Origin: Dallia pectoralis
Lineage: Eukaryota > Chordata > Actinopteri > Esociformes > Umbridae
Reading direction: 5' to 3'
Length of the DNA stretch: 64,000 nt
Assembly: GCA_029465975.1 (NCBI GenBank)
Contig: CM055728.1
Span: 2,562,330 to 2,626,329, forward strand
The position numbers and the translations under genes are program-made. The notes under the pieces were generated by a model that saw only the letters and a program-made list of their open reading frames with translations, searched no databases and was not told the DNA's origin. Below, one piece after another: positions 54,955 to 64,000 of the stretch (its first letter is position 1; each line of letters starts with the position of its first letter).

Positions 54955-56226
54955 TGCTGTGAGGTTACTGGAGGGAGGTTGAGAACGACAATGAGGTGTG
55001 AAGTTGACTGTGAGGTTACTGGAGGGAGGATTGAGGACAGCAATGAGGTGTGAAGTTGACTGTGAGGTTACTGGAGGGAGGATTGAGGACAGCAATGAGG
55101 TGTGAAGTTGACTGTGAGGTTACTGGAGGGAGGATTGAGGACGACAATGAGGTGTGAAGTTGACTGTGAGGTTACTGGAGGGAAGGTTGAGAACGACAAT
55201 GAGGTGTGAAGTTGACTGTGAGGTTACTGGAGGGAAGGTTGAGAACGACAAAGAGGTGTGAAGTTGACTGTGAGGTTACTGGAGGGAAGGTTGAGAACGA
55301 CAAAGAGGTGTGAAGTTGACTGTGAGGTTACTGGAGGGAAGGTTGAGAACGACAATGAGGTGTGAAGTTGACTGTGAGGTTACTGGAGGGAAGGTTGAGA
55401 ACGACAATGAGGTGTGAAGTTGACTGTGAGGTTACTGGAGGGAAGGTTGAGAACGACAATGAGGTGTGAAGTTGACTGTGAGGTTACTGGAGGGAAGGTT
55501 GAGAACGACAAAGAGGTGTGAAGTTGACTGTGAGGTTACTGGAGGGAAGGTTGAGAACGACAATGAGGTGTGAAGTTGACTGTGAGGTTACTGGAGGGAA
55601 GGTTGAGAACGACAATGAGGTGTGAAGTTGACTGTGAGGTTACTGGAGGGAAGGTTGAGAACGACAATGAGGTGTGAAGTTGACTGTGAGGTTACTGGAG
55701 GGAAGGTTGAGAACGACAATGAGGTGTGAAGTTGACTGTGAGGTTACTGGAGGGAAGGTTGAGAACGACAATGAGGTGTGAAGTTGACTGTGAGGTTACT
55801 GGAGGGAAGGTTGAGAACGACAAAGAGGTGTGAAGTTGGTGTTACTGAGGGAAGGTTGACTGTGAGGTTACTGGAGGGAAGGTTGAGAACGACAATGAGG
55901 TGTGAAGTTGTGAGGTTACTGAGGTTACTGACAATGAGGTGTGAAGTTGACTGGTTACTGGAGGGAAGGTTGAGAACGACAAAGAGGTGTGAAGTTGACT
56001 GTGAGGTTACTGGAGGGAAGGTTGAGAACGACAAAGAGGTGTGAAGTTGACTGTGAGGTTACTGGAGGGAGGATTGAGGACAGCAATGAGGTGTGAAGAT
56101 GACTGTGAGGTTACTGGAGGGAGAGTTGAGGACTACAATGCGGTGTGAAGTCGACTGAGGTTACTGGAGGGAGGGTTGAGGACTACAATGCGGTGTGAAG
56201 TCGACTGTGAGGTTACTGGAGGGACT
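54955..56226. repeat. 52-bp minisatellite
   Basis: About 24 copies with 'gactgtgaggttactggagg' and 'gttgagaacgacaatgaggt'. A scrambled, deletion-rich zone lies at 55835-55960. Edge copies use 'ggattgaggacagcaatg', a second subfamily. Confidence 0.95.
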
Positions 56227-56389
56227 AAAGATTTAGTAACTCTGCATGCAGCGTAGTGCATTTCCAATTTGCTCATTAAGGATCTATATTTGTGGGGCAT
56301 TCTATCAAGGCTGGGAAAAGATTGAAGATCCAGACACAGGAGTCGATACAGAGGTTTAAACTTTCCAATAAACGTCAAAGAGAAAACAT

Positions 56390-56560
56390 TTGCGTTTGCC
56401 ACAGAGCCCAGCCAGGCACAGCCCGAAAGTGATAAATGGCATCTCTCTCCTCTACGTCCTGTGGACCCACCACCCACAGGAACAACCACGAGGGTTGGGT
56501 GCCCTGTCATACAGTGAAGGTGAGGCGCCTCGACGGACCAGACTCGGGCGGCAGAAGCTG
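56390..56560 (+). mobile_element. Rex3/RTE-like 5'-end fragment
   Basis: 'cagcccgaaagtgataaatg' to 'gactcgggcggcagaagctgg' corresponds to the 5' part of the Rex3-like element at 13850-14040 (opposite strand there), with scattered changes. It runs directly into the 33-bp array. Confidence 0.8.
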
Positions 56561-57412
56561 GCTTAGTTGCAGGGTACAGACGGGCAGAAGCTGGCTCGGT
56601 TTGCAGGGTACAGATGGGCAGAAGCTGGCTCGGTTGCAGGGTACAGACGGGCAGAAGCTGGCTCAGTTGCAGGGTACAGACGGGCAGAAGCTGGCTCGGT
56701 TTGCAGGGTACAGACGGGCAGAAGCTGGCTCGGTTGCAGGGTACCGACGGGCAGAAGCTGGCTCGGTTGGAGGGTACAGACGGGCAGAAGCTGGCTCAGT
56801 TGCAGGGTACAGACGGGCAGAAGCTGGCTCGGTTTGCAGGGTACAGACGGGCAGAAGCTGGCTCGGTTGCAGGGTACCGACGGGCAGAAGCTGGCTCGGT
56901 TGGAGGGTACAGACGGGCAGAAGCTGGCTCGGTTTGCAGGGTACAGGCGGGCAGAAGCTGGCTCGGTTGGAGGGTACAGACGGGCAGAAGCTGGCTCGGT
57001 TGCAGGGTACCGACGGGCAGAAGCTGGCTCGGTTGGAGGGTACAGACGGGCAGAAGCTGGCTCGGTTGCAGGGTACAGGCGGGCAGAAGCTGGCTCGGTT
57101 GCAGGGTACAGACGGGCAGAAGCTGGCTCGGTTGGAGGGTACAGGCGGGCAGAAGCTGGCTCGGTTGGAGGGTACAGACGGGCAGAAGCTGGCTCGGTTG
57201 CAGGGTACCGACGGGCAGAAGCTGGCTCGGTTGGAGGGTACAGACGGGCAGAAGCTGGCTCGGTTGGAGGGTACAGACGGGCAGAAGCTGGCTCGGTTGC
57301 AGGGTACCGACGGGCAGAAGCTGGCTCGGTTGGAGGGTACAGACGGGCAGAAGCTGGCTCGGGTACAGACGGGCAGAAGCTGCCTCGGTTGCAGGGTACA
57401 GACGGATACAGA
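56548..57412 (+). repeat. 33-bp minisatellite grown from Rex3 sequence
   Basis: About 26 copies with 'ggcagaagctggctcggttg' and 'cagggtacagac'. The first half-unit is the Rex3 text 'gggcggcagaagct'. Occasional 34-bp units ('cggtttgcagg') shift frame. Open frames of 212 to 326 codons on both strands are artefacts. Confidence 0.94.
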
Positions 57413-57625
57413 CTGAGTAAGCATGTAAAAACAAGTGCCTTTTAGAGCTTAACTAAGCACTTAGAGTTGTTAATTTAACTTCCATTGTTCTGTTGAACAA
57501 CAAACGAAAAAAACGAGTGACTGTAATGAAAAGAAAGTGCGCTGAATGGCGTCTACTAAATGTCACAAAACAGCGAACTAGACAGAAAACACTCACCTAT
57601 AACTCCACGTAACATTACAACATTG
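57413..57625. other. No feature recognised
   Basis: Short unique spacer between arrays. Confidence 0.4.
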
Positions 57626-58525
57626 AATTCATAACAAGCACCCGTGAACCTAACCAGGGACCTTAAATAGCCCACTGATTAACTAACCTATGTAACATTA
57701 TATTAATAACAAGCACCCGTGAACCTAACCAGGGACCTTAAATAGCCCACTGATTAACTAACCTATGTAACATTATATTAATAACAAGCACCAGTGAACC
57801 TAACCAGGGACCTTGAATAGCCCACTGATTAACTAACCTTTGTAACATTATATTAATAACAAGCACCAGTGAACCTAACCAGGGACCTTAAATAGCCCAC
57901 TGATTAACTAACCTATGTAACATTATATTAATAACAAGCACCAGTGAACCTAACCAGGGACCTTAAATAGCCCACTGATTAACTAACCTATGTAACATTA
58001 TATTAATAACAAGCACCAGTGAACCTAACCAGGGACCTTAAATAGCCCACTGATTAACTAACCTATGTAACATTATATTAATAACAAGCACCAGTGAACC
58101 TAACCAGGGACCTTAAATATCCCACTGATTAACTAACCTATGTAACATTATATTAATAACAAGCACCAGTGAACCTAACCAGGGACCTTAAATATCCCAC
58201 TGATTAACTAACCTATGTAACATTATATTAATAACAAGCACCTGTGAACCTAACCAGGGACCTTAAATAGCCCACTGATTAACTAACCTATGTAACATTA
58301 TATTAATAACAAGCACTTGTGAACCTAACCAGGGACCTTAAATAGCCCACTGATTAACTAACCTATGTAACATTATATTAATAACAAGCACCAGTGAACC
58401 TAACCAGGGACCTTAAATAGCCCACTGATTAACTAACCTATGTAACATTTAATTAATAACAAGCACTTGTGAACCTAACTAGGGACCTTAAATAGCCCAC
58501 TGATTAACTAACCTAACATTATATT
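57626..58525. repeat. 75-bp minisatellite
   Basis: About 12 copies with 'aacaagcaccagtgaaccta' and 'ggaccttaaatagcccactg'. Confidence 0.96.
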
Positions 58526-58527
58526 AA

Positions 58528-58700
58528 TGCCTATATCAGAAACAAGGTTGTGAACCCCTGGCCTATATCACAAACAAGGTTGAGAACCCCTGGCCTATAT
58601 CACAAACAAGGTTGAGAACCACTGGCCTGTATCACAAACAAGGGTGAGAACCCCTGGCCTATATCACAAACAAGGGTGAGAACCCCTGGCCTATCACATA
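58528..58700. repeat. 32-bp repeat
   Basis: Five copies of 'gcctatatcacaaacaaggt' with 'gagaacccctg'. Confidence 0.93.
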
Positions 58701-59080
58701 CAAGGCCTTTATCACAGTCAACAACAGTGTATTCTAAATGTATCAATGTAAATGTGTTATGTCATGTTAAGCCTACATAATATGAATATGACATTTGGAA
58801 ACTTTTTGCCATGTACACATTTACATTTGCCATGTTCCAGGGTAGTCTCAGGTCAAAAACCAACCATAAGTATATTATGAAAAAAATAAACAATTCGGTC
58901 ATCACAAGGTCTTGTCACATGCAAAATGTATCAGAATTGGGCTTAGTTTCAAGTTTTGTGTTAAGCATTAGTGTTAGGTTAAGTTCAGTCATAAACATAA
59001 GGGCTATTTAACTTAATTAAATTTAGGGGTATAGTTGGGGTTAGAGTCTGGGTAAGCATGGAGTTAGTTGTTGGAGTAAT
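58701..59080. other. No feature recognised
   Basis: Contains 'gttaggtt...ggggttag' type low-complexity text; no gene. Confidence 0.4.
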
Positions 59081-59085
59081 GGTTA

Positions 59086-59388
59086 TGTCACGGTGTGTAG
59101 GATGGACTGAAGGATGAAGCCAGTAACGGGTAGCGTTCCAATAGTCTTTATAGAGTACTCCAGGAACGCAGTATAGAGCGTTTAATACGCTAATGTCCAA
59201 CCTGTCAATAAGGCGACGCAGCGCCTTAGTCCTCTAATGAGGTAATGGACACCAGGTGTAGTGATGACGAGACTGAACAAGATGTGCAGGGGGGGAGGAG
59301 ATTGGGGGATGACTAATATGCCGGAAAGGACGACCGCCGAATACCGCCCGCAGATGGAGCTGCCACACCCTCTGCTGGAGTCGTGACA
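59086..59388. mobile_element. Solo LTR with 5-bp target duplication
   Basis: 303 bp from TGTCACGG to CGTGACA, so the ends form a 7-bp inverted repeat. It is flanked on both sides by 'ggtta' (59081-59085, 59389-59393). No internal region, which is the product of LTR-LTR recombination. It differs from the LTRs of elements 1 and 2 beyond the first seven bases. Confidence 0.85.
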
Positions 59389-59496
59389 GGTTAAGAATGC
59401 TTGTGAAAAATTAGGGTCCCCAAAAGGTCCTGAAGAACAAACATGGTGGGTGGGTCCTGTTTTTATTCAAACAAAGCTGGAGTCACCAACTTTTCC

Positions 59497-60420
59497 TGAG
59501 CCTGTGGTAGACTAGCCTGTGGTAGACTAGTCTGTGGTAGACAAGCCTGTGGTAGACTAGCCTGTGGTAGACTAAAATGTGGTAGACTAGCCTGCATGTG
59601 GTAGACTAAAACGTGGTAGACTAGCCTGTGGTAGACTAGCCTGTGGTAGATTAAAATGTGGTAGACTAGCCTGTGGTAGACTAGCCTGTGGTAGACTAAA
59701 ATGTGGTAGACTAGCCTGCATGTGGTAGACTAAAACGTGGTAGACTAGCCTGTGGTAGACTAGCCTGTGGTAGATTAAAATGTGGTAGACTAGCCTGTGG
59801 TAGACTAGCCTGTGGTAGACTAAAATGTGGTAGACTAGTCTATGGTAGACTAGCCTGTGGTTGACTAGCCTGTGGTAAACTAAAATGCGGTAGACTAGCC
59901 TGTGGTAGACTAGCCTGTGGTAGACTAGCCTGTGGTAGACTAAAATGTGGTAGACTAGCGTGTGGTAGACTGTGGTAGACTAGCCTGTGGTAGACTAAAA
60001 TGTGGTAGACTGTGGTAGACTTGCCTGGGGTAGACTAGCCTGGGGTAGACTGTGGTAGACTAGCCTGTGGTAAACTAAAATGTGGTAGACTAGCCTGTGG
60101 TAGACTGTGGCAGACTAGCCTGGGGTAGACTAAAATGTGGTAGACTAAAATGTGGTAGACTAAAATGTGGTAGACTAGCCTGGTGTAGACTAGCCTGTGG
60201 TAGACTAAAATGTGTTAGACTAGTCTGTGGTAGACTTAAATGTGGTAGACTAAAATGTGGTAGACTAGCCTGGGGTAGACTAGCCTGTGGTAGGCTAAAA
60301 TGTGGTAGACTAGCCTGTGGTAGACTAAAATGTGGTAGACTAGCCTGGGGCAGACTAGCCTGTGGTAGACTAGCCTGTGATAGACTAGCCTGTGGTAGAC
60401 TATTCTGTGGTAGATTAGAC
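59497..60420. repeat. 15-bp two-state minisatellite
   Basis: About 60 copies of 'tgtggtagactagcc' or 'tgtggtagactaaaa'. The two forms alternate in longer patterns (for example the block 59535-59640 recurs at 59655-59770), so a higher-order unit is present. Open frames are artefacts of the period. Confidence 0.95.
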
Positions 60421-61055
60421 AACAACCTAGCCTCTCATCTGTTTAGATTAGTGAGTAAGTGGATGAATGTGTCAGTACGTATTCTTTTGTTGCTTTAATA
60501 ATGTTATTAACATATTTATTAGGTTGTGATCTGGGTTGGTCCAGTGGTCTAGATTATGGTTAGGGTAAGAGTTCAGGCTGTGGAATAGGCAACACTGATT
60601 TATAGGGTTAGGGTATGGGCACCATTATAGAAGTGTCATTGTTTGTGTGTTTTCTGTTTCTGCAGATTCACACTCTCTTGTTTTCTGGTTCTGTCTGTCA
60701 TACTTTATGTCAGGGTTAGGGTTCTGTCTGTCATTCTGTGTTCTATGATAGGGAGATGTGGGGTGTTTGCAATCATATGTGTGTTACAGCCTTGACATGA
60801 CTATGTTTCATTTCAGAAACGACATATTTATTTTCGTACATAGATGTTAATGGATGATTGCCAGGTGAGGGGGAGGTGGACTTCGACCAGACCAGGAACA
60901 CATTAAAACCCTTTCTCTACATTGTATCGAAGATCATTTGGGCAAAACATTCAAATAGTAAGGTCAAAGATTTTATGGATTATTTTAGGATCACCCCATT
61001 AGAGTAATTGTTTTTTGACCAGGTATTTACCAATTTCTCATTTGCAACAGCAGCC
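60421..61055. other. No feature recognised
   Basis: Repeated 'gttagggt' and 'ctgtctgtcat' words near 60540-60740 but no gene. Confidence 0.4.
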
Positions 61056-61130
61056 TGGGGAGGAGCTGGGGATTGAACCCAGGACATCATGCATATAAAG
61101 CATGTACTCTACCACTGAGCTACTAACACT
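61056..61130 (-). pseudogene. tRNA-Ala-derived sequence with anticodon TAT
   Basis: The minus strand has 'GTAGCTCAGTGGTAGAG' (A box), an anticodon stem CATGC/GCATG around loop TTTATAT, and 'GGGTTCAATCCCC' (B box) as in tRNA-Ala. The anticodon position reads TAT instead of TGC, and the acceptor stem does not pair (AGTGTTA against CTCCTCCC). Probably a tRNA pseudogene or tRNA-derived repeat. Confidence 0.7.
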
Positions 61131-61912
61131 TAAGTATTACATTATCCATAAGAGACTTCTCTTCTGTTAAGCACATATTCATGATCAATTTAGCCACCCG
61201 AATAGTAAAACACAAATATTTCCAAACTATAGATCAGTGTCTCAGGACATATGTTCCCGTATTTCCTATGTTGACTGGTAAACCCCACAAACCCCAATGT
61301 TTGTCAGTCTGTAAAAACAACTCTGTATAATACTTTGTCTTGGTTGAGCTGTTCCCCATTTTCACAAACCGATTCTATTTCCCTGTCTAAATATACCATA
61401 TGTATATAATTAAATATATCTCCACATCCCTCTGTTTCTATCTCTCCCTCTCTCCACCCAGGTGTTTATTAGTTTATAGCAATGTCCTGAGTGCGTGGGA
61501 GGGCAGAGAACAGGAGAGGAGGGGTGATCTGTATTTTCAAGAAGGATGAACGAGTGACTTTGTTTAGAATGTGAGAATGCTTGACCTCTCTGTGCCCCTC
61601 TTCATCTGTGCATTTTCTTCTCTCTAGTCTCACCTTCTACCTTCTACAAGCTGGTAGAGTATCTTTTTGTGGAGTGGAGTCAGTTGGGAGTTCTCCTTTT
61701 CTCCAGGTCCTTCGTTCCTCATCTGAGGTTTCATCTTTGCATGCTATCTTCAGCAGATGTTGCTCTTCATTCCAAAGGTCCAAGACTGATTTTTCAGATC
61801 CATACACTTTTTTGACTGACTCGATTAGTTTAAACGTTTTTTTGGACCAGTTTAGTTTACAATCTGATGCTTTGAACTTAGTTATTTGGGGGCTTGGATC
61901 CAGAGACATAAC
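61131..61912. other. Upstream region of the terminal gene
   Basis: Pyrimidine-rich tract at 61430-61455. Open frames on both strands around 61580-61910 have no recognisable content. It may include the 5' UTR of the following gene. Confidence 0.35.
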
Positions 61913-62258
61913 ATGGCAATGCTACAAGTTTTGGTTCTGTATATGTGTGTGAGCGTTTTCAATGTAGGAGTTCTAACATTGGTTCTCACAGAACAGTACA
62001 TAGAACATGAGACGGAACATGAGACGGAACATAAGATGGAACATAAGATGGAACATGAGCATGAAAATACAGCACAGGAAGCGGATACATTCTATACAGA
62101 ATATCTGTCCACCCAGCAAACTGCAACCTACGTTTCTATAATAGACAAACATGCTATAGACCTATCTCTGACAGACATACCTGCTACAGAAACCAACACA
62201 ATGGGCAGAGCTCATATAAAGGTAGACACATCTGCTGTCGACTCAGGTGTTTCCACAG
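61913..62258 (+). CDS. First coding exon of an unrecognised secreted protein
   Basis: The ATG at 61913 (or 61919) opens a hydrophobic leader, 'MAMLQVLVLYMCVSVFNVGV', that looks like a signal peptide. It is followed by an acidic/His-rich repeat of EHET and EHKM units and a Thr/Ser-rich stretch ('DKHAIDLSLTDIPATETN'). It ends ACAG|gtgagt in phase 1, which fits the exon at 62899. I do not recognise the family. The layout (signal peptide, low-complexity linker, charged exon) suits an extracellular protein or a peptide precursor. Confidence 0.6.
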
Positions 62259-62424
62259 GTGAGTAATTCTGTTTCTTCTGTTTTCTGAATTATCTGTATA
62301 ACGACATGTTTATGACTTTGACATTAAAATTCTATATTTATATATTATTTATATATTTTGGGTACTATACTGTGTGTGTGTGTGTCCATCATGTAGAGGT
62401 TTTTACTTCACACCCTTGTGTGAC

Positions 62425-62690
62425 ATACATTATATAATGGACAAACATGCCAAACATTAGTCTCTGACAGAAACATCTGGTACAGAAACACCTGGTACAG
62501 AAACACCTGGTACAGAAACACCTGGTACAGAAACACCTGGTACAGAAACACCTGGTACAGAAACACCTGGTACAGAAACACCTGGTACAGAAACACCTGG
62601 TACAGAAACACCTGGTACACACGTAACATGTAAAGCTGTTACAGATTTGGACTGTAGATGCCACTAGTAATTCCCCAGGTTAGTAATCTA
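62425..62690 (+). pseudogene. Degenerate duplicate of the preceding exon
   Basis: 'ataatggacaaacatgccaa', 'tagtctctgacagaaac' and the end 'ccccag|gttagtaatc' parallel 'ataatagacaaacatgctat', 'tatctctgacagacata' and 'ccacag|gtgagtaatt' in the exon at 61913-62258. A stop codon follows in the corresponding frame, so it is probably skipped. Between these anchors a 15-bp repeat has expanded. Confidence 0.6.
62467..62618 (+). repeat. 15-bp minisatellite (GTETP)
   Basis: Ten perfect or near-perfect copies of 'ggtacagaaacacct', evidently grown from the 'gctacagaaacc' word of the duplicated exon. Confidence 0.95.
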
Positions 62691-62898
62691 TGTATTTCAC
62701 TGGTTAGCCTGCTCTCTGAGTAACTATAGGTGACAATATGTCAGCAAACCGCCCGTTAATGCAGTGGGAAACCTAAAAGTCATAAAAATCCTATGTCCTT
62801 ACTCTTAACTATAACTGATATAAGCATAAGGAGAAAGTATAGAAATAATATGATTTAAAATCTAATATTCAATGCTAATATCAATATCTGTCCTTCAG

Positions 62899-63110
62899 GC
62901 CTACATCGTATCCCAACACCAAATGAGGAAGAAAAAAATACTGAGAAATATGGCATGAGGACAGACCAGAACCTAAGAACAGAGAAGAAGTGGAGAGTGC
63001 GAGAAAATCATATCAGTAAAGATGGAGATACTGAAGCAAAGAGAAGAAAAAGATGCACAGAAGCAGAGAATAGACATGCAGGAACTGTAGAGGCCAAGAC
63101 AAATGGAGTG
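62899..63110 (+). CDS. Second supported exon of the unrecognised secreted protein
   Basis: 212 nt between tccttcag| and |gtaggt. Phase matches the exon ending at 62258 (…STG/LHRIPTPNEEEK). Strongly charged: 'YGMRTDQNLRTEKKWRVREN', then the dibasic cluster KRRKRC, ending 'VEAKTNGV'. The gene continues past the window. Confidence 0.55.
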
Positions 63111-64000
63111 GTAGGTATGCAGAAATATATATGGTTGGGGTCAATATATCTCTGTTTTTATTTATTATAAATGGAGTGGTAGGTATGCAGAAATATATAT
63201 GGTTGGGGTCAATATATCTCTGTTTTTATTTATTATAAATGGAGTGGTAGGTATGCAGAAATATATATGGTTGGGGTCAATATATCTCTGTTTTTATTTA
63301 ATATAAATGGAGTGGTAGGTATGCAGAAATATATATGGTTGGGGTCAATATATCTCTGTTTTTTATTTATTATAAATGGAGTGGTAGGTATGCAGAAATA
63401 TATAAGGTTGGTGTCAATATATCTCTGTTTTTATTTATTATAAATGGAGTGGTAGGTATGCAGAAATATATATGGTTCGGGTCAATATATCTCTGTTTTT
63501 ATTTATTATAAATGGAGTGGTAGGTATGCGAAATATATATGGTTGGGGTCAATATATCTCTCTTTTTATTTAATATAAATGGAGTGGTAGGTATGCAGAA
63601 ATATATATGGTTGGGGTCAATATATCTCTGTTTTTATTTATTATAAATGGAGTGGTAGGTATGCAGAAATATATAAGGTTGGTGTCAATATATCTCTGTT
63701 TTTATTTATTACAAATGGAGTGGTAGGTATGCAGAAATATATATGGTTCGGGTCAATATATCTCTGTATTTATTTATTATAAATGGAGTGATAGGTATGC
63801 AGAAATATATATGGTTGGGGTCAATATATCTCTCTTTTTATTTAATATAAATGGAGTGGTAGGTATGCAGAAATATAAATGGTTGGGGTCAATATATCTC
63901 TGTTTTTATTTATTATAAATGGAGTGGTAGGTATGCAGAAATATATAAGGTTGGTGTCAATATATCTCTGTTTTTATTTATTATAAATGGAGTGGTAGGT
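63101..64000 (+). repeat. 68-bp minisatellite carrying a splice donor
   Basis: About 13 copies to the window end. Each has AAATGGAGTG|GTAGGTATG, i.e. the last 10 nt of the exon plus its donor, then 'cagaaatatatatggttggg' and a T-rich segment. The array clearly began at the exon-intron junction. Confidence 0.95.

Noticed and set aside
56436..57445. Frames of 212 to 326 codons on both strands
   Set aside because: 33-bp array with frame-shifting units; derived from Rex3 non-coding or out-of-frame sequence.
61581..61952. Frames on both strands upstream of the secreted-protein exon
   Set aside because: No conserved motif, no splice agreement, and the plus frame overlaps the signal-peptide exon in another phase.

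Overview
This is a vertebrate nuclear DNA window, almost certainly from a teleost fish. It has no bacterial features. It carries one clearly recognisable spliced gene (an SRPK3-like SR-protein kinase), nuclear tRNA genes, and typical fish transposons: Rex3/RTE-like and L2/Rex1-like LINEs, Tc1/mariner, hAT and LTR retroelements. Two 500-N assembly gaps (1955-2454 and 23320-23819) show it is a scaffolded draft. I cannot name the species from sequence alone.

Layout. 1-3631 is a large inverted repeat whose arms carry a 39-bp minisatellite facing a gap. 3632-6480 holds degenerate DNA-transposon sequence. 6480-14760 is a nested transposon stack: an old L2/Rex1-like LINE (minus strand) was hit by a non-autonomous LTR element (7126-10334, 5-bp target duplication) and by a near full-length but frameshifted Rex3/RTE-like LINE (10935-14283, 13-bp target duplication). 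15435-16421 is a terminal-inverted-repeat element. 18908-22980 is a second, complete non-autonomous LTR element on the minus strand, whose body consists almost entirely of in-frame minisatellites. 24700-26300 is a small tRNA cluster with a good tRNA-Arg(CCT), an intron-containing tRNA-Tyr(GTA) and degenerate initiator-Met copies. 26374-28800 holds hAT and Tc1 remnants.

29439-49233 (minus) is the srpk3-like gene. I resolve 16 coding exons with consistent splice phases, giving about 969 codons. All kinase landmarks are present, including a 26-nt microexon. Nearly every long intron is filled with a different minisatellite. Exon 3 itself contains 21 in-frame copies of a 42-bp repeat encoding a 14-residue motif. 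Three exon edges have been tandemly duplicated together with their splice sites.

49430-61050 is intergenic DNA dominated by minisatellites (units 15 to 75 bp), LINE fragments and a solo LTR with a 5-bp target duplication. 61913 to the window end contains the start of an unrecognised secreted-protein gene on the plus strand. It has a signal-peptide exon, a degenerate duplicate of that exon carrying a 15-bp repeat, and a basic exon whose splice donor has been amplified into a 68-bp minisatellite running off the window.

The dominant theme is minisatellite birth. By eye about a third of the window is tandem repeat, and several arrays can be traced to the parent sequence they grew from: a hAT transposase, a Rex3 5' end, a LINE reverse transcriptase and an exon-intron junction. 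Two LTR elements appear to use such arrays as their coding body. Most long open frames here are by-products of arrays whose unit is a multiple of three.
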